Assembly: GCF_021018895.1 (NCBI RefSeq)
Contig: NC_079373.1
Span: forward strand, 16,125,001 to 16,189,000
Source of the DNA: Seriola aureovittata
Lineage: Eukaryota; Chordata; Actinopteri; Carangiformes; Carangidae
DNA: 64,000 nt
Reading direction: 5' to 3'
This document shows, one piece after another, positions 26,701 through 40,009 of this stretch. The notes beneath the pieces are model-generated. The model did no database searches. It was given only the letters and a program-made list of their open reading frames with translations, and was not told the DNA's origin. The first letter of the stretch is position 1. Every line of letters starts with the position of its first letter. Made by a program: the position numbers and the translations under genes.

Positions 26701-29189
26701 AGTTCAGTTGGCATCTGGAGAAATGACCAAAGGATTGAGCCTTGAGACACAAAGAATCTCACGTATCACTAATACTGGTCATGATCAAGATTACAGAGGC
26801 TGATTTTGCTCTACAGTGGACCAGGCAGTGTTTCAGTTAGAAGCACCGCAATCCAGATGGAGAGAGATCAGAGCAGGTCATTAAAAAGCCTCTCTCTCTC
26901 CACTCCTCTGATCAATCTGAGCAATAAAAACAGCATGGATTACACATCACCACTGGACTGCTCATTATTGGCTTTGTTGTTTAAAAAAAAGCACAGATAC
27001 AAATATGCGCGCACACACACACACACAAACAGACACACACACAAACAGAAATACACGTGTGCACTTGTTCGCAGACACACTGGCACAGAAACGGGTCCGA
27101 CAGTCAGGCAATTTGAAAAGCATTTTTTTTCTCTCACTTACCCACTTGTAACCCCCCCCCCAGCCCAACCCACCCCCCAGTGTGTCTGCTTTTTTGAAAG
27201 CTTCATAAGCGTCGCCTCTTCAACTGTGTTCCACTGTGTAAAAATAGAGGCCATTATATTGCCTAATGCCTACCTGCCAGCCCTCTATGCTCCCTCCTGT
27301 ACATGAAGGCTTTTACATGATGAGGTGGCTGACATGTTCCACACACATCATCCATTACCATATGTACACTGGATGAGTCTCAGCCTGCGCAACTTATACT
27401 AATGCATGTTTGGTATGGCCTGTGGGGGCGGGAGACATGCACGCACATGTACGCACATGCACACACACACACATAAGACACTTGAACAAAGAGATGCGCA
27501 AACTCTCTCCCATACAAATGTAATGGCAGCACTGTGATACGCCACTTGTATTAACAGCAGGATGCTTTTAAAGTAAATAAAAACATTATGGCTGGCTTTC
27601 TGGGTGAGGCTAGGTCTTGTTTCTCAGAGGCGTGTGTGTGTGCGTGTGCGTGTGTTTGTGCGGGTGTGTGTGTGTGCAGCTAGAAGAGGAGGGCAATCCT
27701 CTGCGCTGGGGCGGCAGTTCTCCTCTAATTGCCCCTCTAGGTGCCTGTGTGCTGGAGAGCTGAGCTGAGGGTAAACACAGATCTAGAGATGATTAATAGC
27801 CAGAGGTCAGGGCGGAGCACAAACAGACAGAGAGGCTGAGACCTCACTCCAGCCTACCGCAACCATCCAAATCTACACACAAACACACACATTGCACGCC
27901 AGGAAACTCTTTTTTATCTCTAGATGCGTTCACGCCTCCACACAAAAAAATCCAGAAAGATCTATCGTTGGATTCCTCTCAGCAGAACGGTGGAGAGGTT
28001 GGAGATAAACGAAGATGTAGACAGAGAAGGTCAGTCAGGGGTAAGGGTGAAAAGGAAAGTTGAAGGGTGAAGGGGAAGGGTGAGGGTCATGGCGTCGGCC
28101 CACAGCAGAAGTCCTTAACAAGCCATGATCAATACATGACCAGGAAACCCCGAGCTCCCGTTTCTTCTGCATCCCGATGCAGCTGTAGGTGGTCTCCCAA
28201 AGATTCTACACTACAGCGGAGAGAGACACACATCCTGCTTCTATTACCTGCCCACTTTGTCTTCTCTGTCCCCTGACAAACACAAACAATCACACACACA
28301 CACGGTCCTCTCTTCCCTACGGTTCATCCAATACACACATTTCTATCTCTCGCTGCAATCTGCACACAACAACACACACGCAGCGCAGCAAATCCCCAGC
28401 TGAATGGAGTCAGGTTGGGCGGCCCTTCATTTTTCATGCAAACGGTAATTTAGTGAGACTGCCTATTGATTGAATGCCGCTTGTCTCCCAAACAATGCTA
28501 CTTCAATCAGCGGCCCGTGGGGGGGAGGGGCAGGGGGGGAGGGAGGAGATGGAGGGGAGGAGGGGAGAGAGGAGGGAGGGCTGCTGATAGCTGCAGTGAC
28601 TGATTTAAGAGATGGATAAAAAGCAGATACGTCCCCCGCCCCTGTACTGATTAATGACAGTGGCCAGAGCAGCCCTGGACTATGCATCATGATTTAACCA
28701 CCAGCCCCTCATCTAAAGATTAGCGTGCATGCACGCACACACACACTGTGAAAGCACCCACACACACACACAGTGCGTACTGTACCACACAGAGAGCCAA
28801 GACACGGAAGGTGTGAAAGGAGGAAAGGGAAGTGAGGCCGTGAGAAAGACAAGCGAAAGGATAATGCAGGCAAATACTGTCAGTTGGTTTTATTTAATAT
28901 ACAGCGGCAGAAATGTGCCTTTCAAAAACTAAACTCCTGGATATACAAGAGACAAATAATGAGCCAGATGTTTCCAGTACAGTCAAGTAACATCACACAG
29001 TCTGCAAGGAGTAACTGTTTACGAACCAGTGTCATTTTCTTGCCAGTCATGCAGCCAGTTGTGTGCACAGTCAGCCGGACAAGGCAGAGAGTTCAGGGAT
29101 GAGAGTGCAGGTGTATGTTGCTTTGGTAAGAGATGTGTTACTAAGACAGCAGGGACGTCGGCTACAGTGGGCTCTCACACTACTTGAAA
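23793..29189. other. Intron sequence, no recognised element
   Basis: Unique-looking sequence with a G15 run (25103-25117), short CA tracts and a G-rich stretch at 28518-28580 (GGGGGGGAGGGGCAGGGG type). No repeat family or exon was recognised, and no LTR-retrotransposon coding sequence adjoins the LTR at 23283. Confidence 0.5.
25103..25117. repeat. G15 homopolymer run
   Basis: 15 consecutive G in an otherwise mixed sequence. Such runs are error-prone in sequencing. Confidence 0.9.
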
Positions 29190-29392
29190 AACCAGCTGAG
29201 GATAATTTCAATTAGTGATTAATCTGCCATTTTTTTCTCTTGATTAACAGCTTAATCATCTGATCTATAAAATGTCAGAAAACAGTGAAGAATGTCCATC
29301 CGAGTTGCTCATGTCCAAGATCTTCAAATGTCTTGTTTTGTCCACACAGGTTAAAATCCAAAGATATACATCTTAAAATGATCATGATTAAG
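29190..29392 (-). repeat. Dispersed teleost repeat (ATAATCGATTAATCG family), antisense copy
   Basis: Reading the plus strand gives the reverse of the family: TAGTGATTAATCTGCCATTT, CTATAAAATGTCAGAAAACA, TCTTCAAATGTCTTGTTTTG and AAAATCCAAAGATATACATC. These are the diagnostic blocks of the same dispersed repeat as at 40010-40295, and this copy retains the central part that is missing there. Confidence 0.7.
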
Positions 29393-31550
29393 CTCTACAG
29401 AAGCGATCAGTGCCCGTGTGGGATAATCATACACACATTGGTCAGACATTGTGGCATTTACCACTAAACTCTGGAACTGCATTTAAAAAAAACATAATGT
29501 TATACAACTGCCTGAGACTTACAGAGTTTCAGCACCAATTGATGCAGATAAGACAGACTATGATCTTACTAATTAAGGATTTTTTTTTGAGAAATTTTCA
29601 GGATGCTCCAGTAGGAATTAGAATGTAATGAGGTTAAATCAAAAGCAGAAGATATTTCAGCTCATGGCAATATATAAAAAACAAACATCTAAAAAAACAA
29701 AAAGAAGAACAGTCCAACAGGACAACTCTGTATTTATTTTTAACAGATGTAAACTAATAAGGTTTGATGTAAAATACAGCACAAATAAATTGTGCTGTGG
29801 CGAGAGCACGTTCTCCCTGCTGCAGAACTTGGTCTTTATCCTTACACTTTATCACCTCATACAGAAAGCCACAAGCAAAGTCTGACTATTGCTTTCCTTC
29901 ACCATACCACCAAAAACCTAAAGGTACTATGACTAGGGATATCACTGGGAAAAAAATTCTGTGATGACCTTTAACACCTTTTTTATTCTAAAATGAGACT
30001 ATTCAGTCTTTTTTGAAATTAAGGAATATGTCATGTACAGCATGTATAACGAAGTCCAGCTTCAGCCCAATCAACCCTAGTCTTACTTGTTCCCAGTCTA
30101 ATCCAACCTGGAGAAACCAAACAATGAGTCTGATGTCACAGTGTGCTCAAGTGCAGTGCAGAAACCTACAGCGCAATGTAAAGTTGTGTGAGGGGAAAAC
30201 ACTGACTGGAGGATTGTAGCCCCTCCCCTGCGGCTGCTAAAATATTCATCAGACTCCCTGAGAGCATGTCTGCTAATAGTTATACATGGAGCAGGAGAAA
30301 GAAGTGAGAAGGAGGAGAAGAGCAGAGGGGTGGGAGCGAGGCAAGAGGAGGAGAAATTGGGGAGATGAGCGATGCTCCCTGTGTGCATGTCAGCTAATAG
30401 TCAAACATGAAGCGCTAGGAGGGAGGGGAAAAAAACAAGAGAAGAAAGAGAGGGAAGTGAGGAGAGGAGGTTGTTTAAATAGTCTGTGACTGGAATCACA
30501 GGGGATGGACCACATAAAAAAGCAAAAGGGAGGAAGGGAGAGAGACAGAGGGAGGAAGGGAGAAAAAGAAGGAGATGGAAAAAGAGAGATAAAGATTGAG
30601 AGGGAGTAATCACTCCTTTTCCTCCTCCCCTGCCATCACTCGCCCCTCTGAGCTGCATTTCAGATTGATTAAAAGCCCCTCTTGTAATTGTCAGATCTTG
30701 TAGGAACCATCTCTGCATTTGACTGTGTGTTTATATGTGTGTGAGGGAGGGGGGGGGTCATCTGTGTGAGCAGGGCAGAAGAGAAACCCAATTTCAATCA
30801 CGTCTGCCAGCGTAACAGTAGTCACTTCAATAGCTAGCAGTCGCTACCACATCAATCAGAGCTCCCACTCAAGCTAAGAAACATTGTTGGTGTTGTTTTG
30901 TCTTTACAAACAGCAGCCCAAGTGGCCGAGGTCTATTTCTGTCTCCTACTGATGGAAAAAAAAAAAAAAAACATACATGCGCATGAACACACACACAAAC
31001 ACACACCGTCATTTCTCCAGTCATTAAAATGAGAAACGGCCAACGGTGTAGGAGCTGTTGAGATACCATTAAGAAATGGAGACAAATGCAGTGGATCCCA
31101 GCCTGCTATGGCAACCTCACTACAGTAAATCAGACAGTGACGAATATTACTGAGACCAGGCTGCATGCATATGTACACACAAATACACACGACACACGTG
31201 CACACACTCATCCGCACACAAACTGTGCAAACAATCTGCGAGGCACCTTCCAAAACAGCTCCTTCAGTGGATTAATGAGTAATTATCCTAATTAAATGTT
31301 TCCTGATCATCCATTATGATATATGGATGATTATTATGTTCAGAGATGATTAAATGATAGTATAACAGAGCAGTCTGATATCATTTCAAAGAATTAATGA
31401 GCGTTTGTACAGAAGAACCATGTGAAAATACGGCACAAATTAAAGATTGAATTAACTTTCATTTAATCAATTCAGGACTAATCGGGAGCTGCAGTAACAG
31501 AAAACTTTTTGCTATTTAATCACAGGTGGAAATGGATGGTTGCTCAGTTT

Positions 31551-31595
31551 TTTGTTTGTTTGTTTGTTTGTTTGTTTGTTTGTTTGTTTGTTTTT
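31551..31595. repeat. (TTTG)n microsatellite
   Basis: About ten TTTG/GTTT units. Confidence 0.95.
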
Positions 31596-32064
31596 AATGC
31601 AGAAGGCTCAAAGAAAAAGTCCAAAAAGTAAAAAAATGAAAACAAGTGCATGCTGTGTGCCAAACAGACCTTTTGCGGGCTTTTAACCAAATCAATATAT
31701 CAAACACAGTGCAATTTAGCCGACAGTGACTATAACCCAGAACCAGAAAACAACATTCCACTAAAACCACTCCAAAGCAGACTGTGCGACTGTTGGCGGT
31801 GTTGGATATTGGTAATTTGTGTGTGTGTTTTTCTCAATGAGAAAATTAACGCTCACGTGATTCTTTTGATCCTCTGAAGACATATCTGCTCTTATGACCA
31901 GCTGATCGTGTTACTTAGCCTAATGTAAACCAATAAACAAGGCGAACCTTGTAAGCGGGATCGATGCTTATTTAAAAGCTCATTGATTAACAGTTGTGAT
32001 TATTGATCATGCCATGTGGCCCAGACAGAACCGACAGATCTGATAGGTCAGGGTCCAGATTCAC

Positions 32065-32065
<1 letters not shown>

Positions 32066-32122
<57 letters not shown>
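32066..32122. repeat. (GACA)n microsatellite
   Basis: About fourteen pure GACA tetramers. A (CA)n tract follows at 32195-32234. GACA repeats are common in fish genomes. Confidence 0.96.
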
Positions 32123-32123
<1 letters not shown>

Positions 32124-32191
32124 CAGGACAGACAGATGGACAAAAGAGAGAGGAGTGAAAGTTGGCAGGCAGAGAGTCTGAAAGACAGATA

Positions 32192-32194
<3 letters not shown>

Positions 32195-32234
<40 letters not shown>
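32195..32234. repeat. (CA)n microsatellite
   Basis: About 40 bp of pure CA. Confidence 0.95.
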
Positions 32235-32236
<2 letters not shown>

Positions 32237-33591
32237 ATGCAGCTCCTCTTCTCAATCATGTACTAACTTGAAGAGATTATTTGGAGTATCAACTTATTAT
32301 CTGTACAGCACTTGAACCTCTTCAATATTTTGCCCTAACCCCTATCTCGTGCTCCGCCGCCTGATTCACTTCTGCATACAGTTCACGGTGCAGAGCAGAG
32401 TGGTTGCATGTGAAGGAGATAGTAAGCAGTAATATTCAATTATTGTATGCACAGCGTCCCCGTCCCGCCCTAAATTGATTTCTTTCAGAACGGGAGGCAT
32501 CGCTCAGCACTGACACACAGCCATGTTTCCCCCATCTACCACATCCCACGCAAATTACTCCTCCATCTGCTCTCCCTCACCGCACCGTGCATTTACCCCT
32601 CTCCTTCCTTCTTTCCTCTCCTCTCTTCTGCTCTCCTCTCCTGTCTCATCAACTCCTTGTCTTCCTCTCTCCTCTCCCCCGTCAGAGTACACAGCGATCA
32701 GTGGTTGGCACAGGCCCCGGCTCCCATACAGTACGTTTAATCTGTCTTTAATCTCTTTGCATTGTAATGGGAAATGGTTTTGTGTTTTACTATTTGATTG
32801 AGGCTGCGAGCCCGCCCCTCACCACCGCGGGGACTCTGTGTTTAGGAGTGGGAGGTGTTTTCAATTTTGCCCTTGCTCAAATAGTCTTTTATCAAAGAAT
32901 TCATATCAGTAATTTGATTCTACATATTAACCAAGCTGTTTGTAAGTGGCCTAATAGGAAAATAGATAAGAGTGGAGAGTGAGAGATAGAGCCAGAGAGA
33001 AAAATGAAAACTGGCTTCTACTCCTGAATTTTTAAAAATTATACTGAATTAAATGTCTGCAGAAAATGTCAACATTTTTTCATTGTAATATTCTGGAGAA
33101 GACTTAAGAAAAGGTTTATGAATACCTTGAATGTGGCTCATCTGTAAAAAGAGAGTTAGTACACAGTAGTAGTGAAAGTTTTCTCCCGTCAGTTACACCA
33201 TCATCATAAAGACCTTTACAATTGTACCTTTAATAAAGCCACACAGAGAGGGAGCAGCTCTAATCAATACTTCATATAGCGGGGATTATTGTTTGTTCAG
33301 TCTCAACATAGATTCAAAACATCCAGGCTCGACAGTCATGTAAGGCTAGAATTGATTTGTTCATAAAAAGCACTGAAATTTTTGATGTTGGTGTCACGTT
33401 TATCTTTTCTTTATTTTTTTCCTGCATCACATTTTTTATTCATATGCACACTGTAATTTTTTACAAAGAACAGGCCCGACATACTGTCTGCGATGGTCAA
33501 AATAAAACAAAAGAAATCCAAGCATCCATATGAACACATGCACAAACACACGTAACACGTACAGGTTTGCACCGACACACACACGCACACA

Positions 33592-33593
<2 letters not shown>

Positions 33594-33686
<93 letters not shown>
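33594..33686. repeat. (CA)n microsatellite, about 93 bp
   Basis: A long pure CA tract, preceded by degenerate ACACGCAC units. Confidence 0.97.
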
Positions 33687-33688
<2 letters not shown>

Positions 33689-36600
33689 AGCTTCCTCTCT
33701 CTCCTATTCTAATTAAAGGGACCTCTCTGCCCTGGGTGTGTGTGTGATATTGACACTTAGCTCCGTACAATAAACTTTATTGGCAAGCCCTGCTTGATTA
33801 CGGCACTAAACTAGAATAACAAGGAATATGGGAGGAGGGGACGTGGATTATATACTAAACAGACATTAGTGGGCTCTATTCAAATATCTGGTGCATTTTA
33901 ATAGGAAGCCCTGGAAGGCCTCTGTGTCTGACGGAGCTGTGTGGGAACCAGCAGTGAGATGAGACTGGAATATACTGTGCACAAATAAAAGAAATTACAT
34001 GAGGGAAATACATAGAATAAGAGGAGAAAAGAAGGATGGAGGAAGGGAAAGAGGGATAGATTTCCCGTCATTAATGATCTATGGAAAATCCTCTGTCTAT
34101 TTTCAGATATACTGTTAATGGCTGCTCACTGCCATTAAAATCGTTGCTGTCCTGAACTCAGCTATTCACATATTGGCTGCTGCTTCATCTAATATTCATC
34201 TACTGGAGGTCAATGGCAGTGGTGGCATGCTTAATTTGTATAAACAAATTAAGGGTGGAGAATAAGAATTTTAAATGAGTACAGAGTTTAGATTCAACAA
34301 ATATAGAATTTATACATTTATTCCACCTCAAAACCGTCGAGGCTCCCGCTCACTTTTGTTGCCCTTTTGCAAAATGTTGAACAAAATAAGAAGTTTTTTT
34401 TTTTTTTTTGAAAAGGCTACATCCATACCGACACATTTACAAACAGAGGTGTGTGTTGTGTGACTGTATGAAGCAAAAAGAAAAAAACATGAATAGACAT
34501 TCAGCGAGAAAAAGAGAATTTGTCTCTCCTCAGCACTCCAACAGCCCCGGTGAAAGAGGAAGCCTTTTAAAGAGAACAGACTCTGCAATTATTTCCTCAA
34601 CAATGGTGTCTCGAACAATACCTGGAGGCAAAGATTTTGCAAAGGCCTCTTCATCCTGGACATTAAATTACCAACCCAAGTACTAAACCAATTGTTCAAT
34701 CTGCAGGTGAAGCAGAGGGTGGTGTGTTGTTCATTCACAAGTGCGAACCTTTACCTTTATCTCCTAACTTCAGATACTTTGTGCTAAAACATTACAAGGA
34801 AGGGATTTAAATCCCAGACCCAGTATAAAGACCCAGTAAACCCTGTGCCGTTAGCAACACTGTACTTACTTCAGTGACTGGTGCACTGTGCGTCAACCCT
34901 ACATAAACAACCTGAGACCTCATGCAGAGGTCGCCAGCGACTCAATTACATCCTACTGTTATCAAAAAAGCTCAACAGAATGAAGAAAAAAATCCTGTGA
35001 TAACAGAGTTGTGACTCAAGAGCAAATGAACCGCGGCTGTCCGTCCCGCCATTCCACATTCACTGATCGGCTCTCTCTGCTCAGTCAGTTGAACTACAAT
35101 GACCCCTACTGGCCTCAAATGGTACTGGGTTACTGTGATGTGGCGTCAGACAAAGAGCTTGTACTTCATTGTGAACTTCTTGCTTTCCTCTGACTGAGTC
35201 AGGGGAAGGAATGACAGAGATGATGCTTCTCTTTTTCCTCTTGTAATTTAAACTCTACAATTATCTCCAAACTCATCATCAAAAGTCTCAGTTTTGACTT
35301 TTTCTGACGTTGTTGTTTTGAGTCTCTTTTTTCATCTTCTTTCATTCACTTCCATCTTTTCCTCCCACCGCTCCAACATCTATCTCTCTCTCCCTCTCTC
35401 TCTCTCCCTCTCTCTCTCCCGAGGCCTTGGCACCCTTGGCAGGGCCTCTCCCGCTGGGTGTGTTGGCAGAGCTCTGTCTCTGATTCACCCACAGCGTGCC
35501 CTCTGGCTTAACAGGCTGGCACAAGGACACGGAGCAGAGTTGAGAGAGGAGGGCAGGGCACGAAGCATGGAGCTACAGACTGATAGAGCCATATATTATT
35601 AAAAGAAAGTTATCACAGAGCAGGGGAGCAGAATGAGTTAAGTTATTTGAGGTGCAGACGACGGTCTTAGGCCTGTGGTTTTTGTGAGCAAGGCAGAAAA
35701 TGTGAGAATGGAGCGGCGGGAACTATTCTGTTGGTTTGCACGTGTGTCTGGAGGAGGACATTAGAGTGAGACACACATGCAGCCTCACCTTGAGGAACCA
35801 CTGACCCCACACACCTTTATTGCATCTCCAATTAGAAGAGAGGGAGGGAGGAAGGGAGAGATACAGAGAGGGAGAGATGGAAAGAGAGAAAGAAAGAGGG
35901 GGAGAGATGTATTTCATAAATGTAGTTCCATAAAGAGCACTGACCCAAATGGCATTCAGTAATTCTTCCCTGTGCCAGAGGAGGTGGGATAATCAGAAAC
36001 TTCATCAAGTTCACTCCTTCCTTCTCTCCTTCCCTGCGTCTGCAACACCTCCTACCGTCCCACCCTCTGCTGGAACCTCTTAAACAAAAATCGTGTGTAA
36101 TAACTGCATAACGTGTACAGTGCATCCGGAACACGCATCAAAGAACATCCCTCTACACCCCCATCATTGCTTAATTTTAATTAAACAAGTTTCCTCCACT
36201 CAGAGTCTCTCCATCTCTCATCTCTTTGATCTGTTCCCATCCGAATCACAGCGAAAGAAACCGTCCATCTCCACTTTGAGAAAGTCGTACGTGTTTGATT
36301 CTGAAGACTCCCAGGCAGCAGCGGTACAGCGTTGATTTAACGTACACAAAAAGGCATCAAAGCACTGGCAAAATTTTTTTTACAGAATATACAAAAGAAA
36401 AAAGTCCCCTTGTCAAACACTGCACTATAACTACAAGCCTGTATGAGTCTACCAATAAGAGCAGAACACATTCCTTTTTGAAACTGTTCAATAAATTCAA
36501 ATCTGTCTTCATGACAATGTCGGCAATACATATCAAATCTGTCACTGCTGTGTTGAGATGGATATGGGAGGGCAGAAATCTGAAAGAAAATAATACAATT

Positions 36601-36907
36601 AAAGTGTGTCTCAAGCGCCAAGTCCCCATCGATCCATTCGCTCTCTTTTTCAATACACTATGGACTTAACATGGACTTATTCTTTCTTAAGCACAACCGG
36701 GACCGCTCCCTCCCCCCGGGGTGCAACTCTGACACAATGCTTCAAAAGAACATTTTGTTTATATGTTCAATACCAGAAACATCAATAAAATTATCCAATC
36801 ATTAATTTCCAATTCAATACAAATTTAATGCAGAGCCACGGAGTAGCCAGCTCATATCCAATAAAGACATCTATCCCCAATCACTCAGCTCAGTGCTTCA
36901 CACTGCG

Positions 36908-36910
<3 letters not shown>

Positions 36911-36964
<54 letters not shown>
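36911..36964. repeat. (CA)n microsatellite, left arm of an inverted pair
   Basis: About 54 bp of pure CA. It pairs with the (GT)n tract at 37062-37147 across a 97-bp spacer. Confidence 0.97.
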
Positions 36965-36966
<2 letters not shown>

Positions 36967-37059
36967 ATCAATGGGCCTGTCCCTAAAACAGCTATTCCTC
37001 ACACACTGACTCAATACTGAGGAGAGGGAGGAAAAGAAGGAAGAGAGCAAATAAGGAGG

Positions 37060-37061
<2 letters not shown>

Positions 37062-37147
<86 letters not shown>
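37062..37147. repeat. (GT)n microsatellite, right arm of an inverted pair
   Basis: About 86 bp of pure GT, complementary in sequence to the upstream (CA)n tract, so a long hairpin is possible in either strand and in the WWOX pre-mRNA. Confidence 0.97.
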
Positions 37148-37148
<1 letters not shown>

Positions 37149-37269
37149 AGTTATTATTTCTTAAGCACAACTGTCAAGGTCAGAGTCTTGACACTGGATG
37201 GTTTGGTCATACAGGAACATGGAACCAGTGGAGAAATGTATGCACATTGTTTAAGTATAGTGATACTGC

Positions 37270-37745
37270 AATTTATTCTATTAAAAGTCTTATATCCAGA
37301 AGTTTATTTAACTACAAAAGCAAAAGTAATCTCATTATGCAGCAGAACAGACCCTGTCAGAGTTATGATATTACATATAATATCATGGGATGATTATTAC
37401 TGATACACATCAAAGTCAAGTGAAACAACTTGGAGAGTAAAACATGTAGAAAAGTTGTATAAAGCCTATTGTGGGGTAAGTGATGTCACTTTGTTTAATC
37501 TTTCAAATTCATCATATCTTATTTACTGATCACATGTTTCAAATGTAAAATCTTCATCTGCAAATCAACTAGTAACTGTGACTGTCAGATGAAAGTAGTG
37601 AACTTAAAAATATTACTTAAAATGTAGGAGTAGAAGTGCAAAGTAACATTGAATAGAAATTCTCACCTAAAGCACAAGTTACTCAAAATTGTAGTAAAGT
37701 ACAATAACTGAGTAAATGTACTTTATTACAGTAAAGGCCACCACC
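37270..37745 (+). repeat. Dispersed teleost repeat (ACTTGAGTAAA family)
   Basis: Diverged copy in the orientation opposite to the one at 8995-9705. Recognisable blocks include AGTAATCTCATTATGCAGCA, CAGAGTTATGATATTACATA, CAACTAGTAACTGTGACTGT, and the closing GAGTAAATGTACTTTATTAC. It starts soon after the (GT)n tract at 37062-37147. Confidence 0.7.
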
Positions 37746-38378
37746 ACAGGTTCATGGAAGCTGGGCATGGAAGAACAGTGGGTGCAGAAAGAGATGAAAA
37801 CACACAAAAACATCTCATGCATCATGGTTTCACTGTGACTTCTGTAAGGAGCTCTTATGCGCTGCGATCAACAAGCTCATTCATGGTCAATTTTGAGATC
37901 AATGGCAGGTACAACAGTTCTGTGCTCGATGATACAATCTATAGCTCTCTGTTGCATGTGATTAGGAAATGTGTGGAAATGCTATCAGTATCGAATATCA
38001 TACAGGTAGTGAACTCAGCTGAGCCCGCACCGACTATAACCGCGACATGATGCATACCAGATAGAGCCGTGAGCTACATGTATGTTTTTAACGTGTTAGA
38101 GCTGGCGAGATGACACGAGAGCCAAGGTTCACGGGTCAAGTAGAGTCGAACCAGGTAGGCGATTGGCTGATCAGGTCTGAGTGTAATGACTAATCAATGG
38201 TTGAATGCATTAGCCTAATCTAATGGGCCAGGTGGGAGAGGACAGCGCTAGACGCATGGAACACATGATTGAGCACAACATGCAACAGTAATGCAATCAA
38301 TAACACACAGAGTGGTCTAACCCCAAGGGGGGGTCCCCACTACTGGAATGACTTGCTCCACATACATTTAGGAGGTGC

Positions 38379-38381
<3 letters not shown>

Positions 38382-38423
<42 letters not shown>
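38382..38423. repeat. (GT)n microsatellite
   Basis: About 42 bp of pure GT. Confidence 0.95.
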
Positions 38424-38427
<4 letters not shown>

Positions 38428-39127
38428 ATGTATGGATGGTTGCTTAGGGGAGGACAGAAAAGGAACCAAGCTGTTTTAGTCTGATTGATTGCATTATGAA
38501 ATGAAATGAGGGAAATCAAAGCCTTTTGTTTCTGGCCAGCACCTTCACACACACTTCAATGAGGAGCTACTGTGTGTTTCTACCCACCTAAGAGAGAGAG
38601 ATGCACTAAAAGACAAAGCGAAAGAGAAAGTGATGTAAGTGATGGGGGTGCTTTTCTTTTTAATGCAAAAAAGGTGAAATACAGGAAAGGAATCGTCAGT
38701 CTGTTTATACATTAAGGGGAAGGAGAAGTGAGACGTTCTTCATGCAGTGTTTAGGGTCGTCCCGGGAGAAAAGGCAGCCTCCTCTGTGTGTGATTTGACC
38801 TTCCACCATCACTCAGTGATGAGCATTATGTGAAACTGTATGTGGGTTAAAAGCATTGCTGAGCTCTCAGGTACTAGTCTGTGCATTACTGAGGTCATTC
38901 ACATCTCTAACCCCTATCAGATGAATGTGTTTTAAGGCAAAGTATGTCATGCAGAATAATGCTATCACAAAGGAAACACAAATCTAACACTGACATTTGT
39001 TAAATAAAAGAACAAAGCTAGTAAAATTAGAGGAACAGACTTTTTTGTTTTGTTGTTTTATTTATGACTATGAAAAAGTGGCAAAACATTGATCAGCTCA
39101 CAAGGAGATCAACCAAAGATCCACTAT

Positions 39128-39158
39128 GAGAGAGAGAGAGAGAGAGAGAGAGAAGAGA

Positions 39159-39215
<57 letters not shown>

Positions 39216-39224
39216 AGAGAGAGA
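39128..39224. repeat. (GA)n homopurine tract
   Basis: About 97 bp of GA with occasional extra A, purine only on the plus strand. Confidence 0.95.
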
Positions 39225-39465
39225 TGACAAGTTAGGGACAAGAGCCAGTCAGAGCAGAGGACAGGCCTGGGTCAATACTTGCGGCACATACTGCTGACAC
39301 TGCACTGCTTAACACACACACATGCACATGTGCACGCCACACACACACATACACACACACATTTTCACATGGACAAGTACACAAAAGATAGAGAGACATC
39401 AGACCAATCAGTCAGCCGGTGTCAATATTTCAGGAGAAAGACAGGAAGAAGGAGAGAATGCAAGT

Positions 39466-39556
39466 CTGTGTGTGTGTGCGTGCGTGCGTGCGTGCGTGCG
39501 TGTGTGCGTGCGTGAGTGCGTGCGTGCGTGCGTGAGTGCGTGCGTGCGTGTGTGTG
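39466..39556. repeat. (GTGC)n alternating purine-pyrimidine tract
   Basis: About 90 bp of GTGT and GCGT units, mostly GCGTGCGT. It alternates strictly between purine and pyrimidine over most of its length. Confidence 0.93.
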
Positions 39557-39665
39557 AAAGATAGAGATCCCCACAATTAAGCAACTTTTACAGACTAAAA
39601 TTTCACCTTCTAACATTTCTTTTGGGGATGGCCATTTTTAGAAGAAGAAAGATTTATGTGAAAAG

Positions 39666-39915
39666 CACTTAAAGTGTCAGTTCACCCAAATCGCAAAAAA
39701 CATTTTCTGACTGACTTCTTAGGTTTTCTAACAGTGCAGTTTGGGCCTTTGCCTATATTGTCTTAGTAAGGTTGAAATAAAACAAAAACTGCATGTATTT
39801 GCTGAATCTTCCAGGGTAATGGAGATTTTTTGAAAAGACAAACTGCTGTTAATTTTCTTAAATGTAAGTTTTCAGTGCTGTGCAGAAAACAATCCTTTAA
39901 CCTGTCTTGTTTTCA
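39666..39915 (+). repeat. Dispersed repeat with CAGTTCACCCAAA motif
   Basis: The block opens with TTAAAGTGTCAGTTCACCCA and AATCGCAAAAAAC, which resembles the start of another repeat that I recall from many fish introns. The rest is diverged, so the right boundary is a guess. It lies next to the repeat at 40010. Confidence 0.4.
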
Positions 39916-40009
39916 GGTGGTGGTAATGCCACAGACGGATTTTCTCAAAATCTGGGCAATTTTAAATTCAGATGAGCTATAGGGGTTAAATTGTTTTGAA
40001 TTTTTTTCA

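Larger units (their letters stand above)
29393..36910. other. Intron sequence with simple repeats and a TAATTA-rich island
   Basis: Contains the TTTG, GACA and CA tracts listed and a GA-rich zone at 30286-30610. The part at 31255-31500 is free of simple repeats and dense in ATTA, TAAT and GATGATTA words. No gene or transposon was recognised. Confidence 0.45.

Noticed and set aside
26806..27306. 166-residue plus-strand frame
   Set aside because: It is low-complexity in the middle (CA-derived His-Thr), with no domain and no supporting splice structure.
32066..32122. Regularly spaced GACA units as a CRISPR-like array
   Set aside because: The units are contiguous tetramers with no spacers, in a vertebrate genome. 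It is a plain microsatellite.
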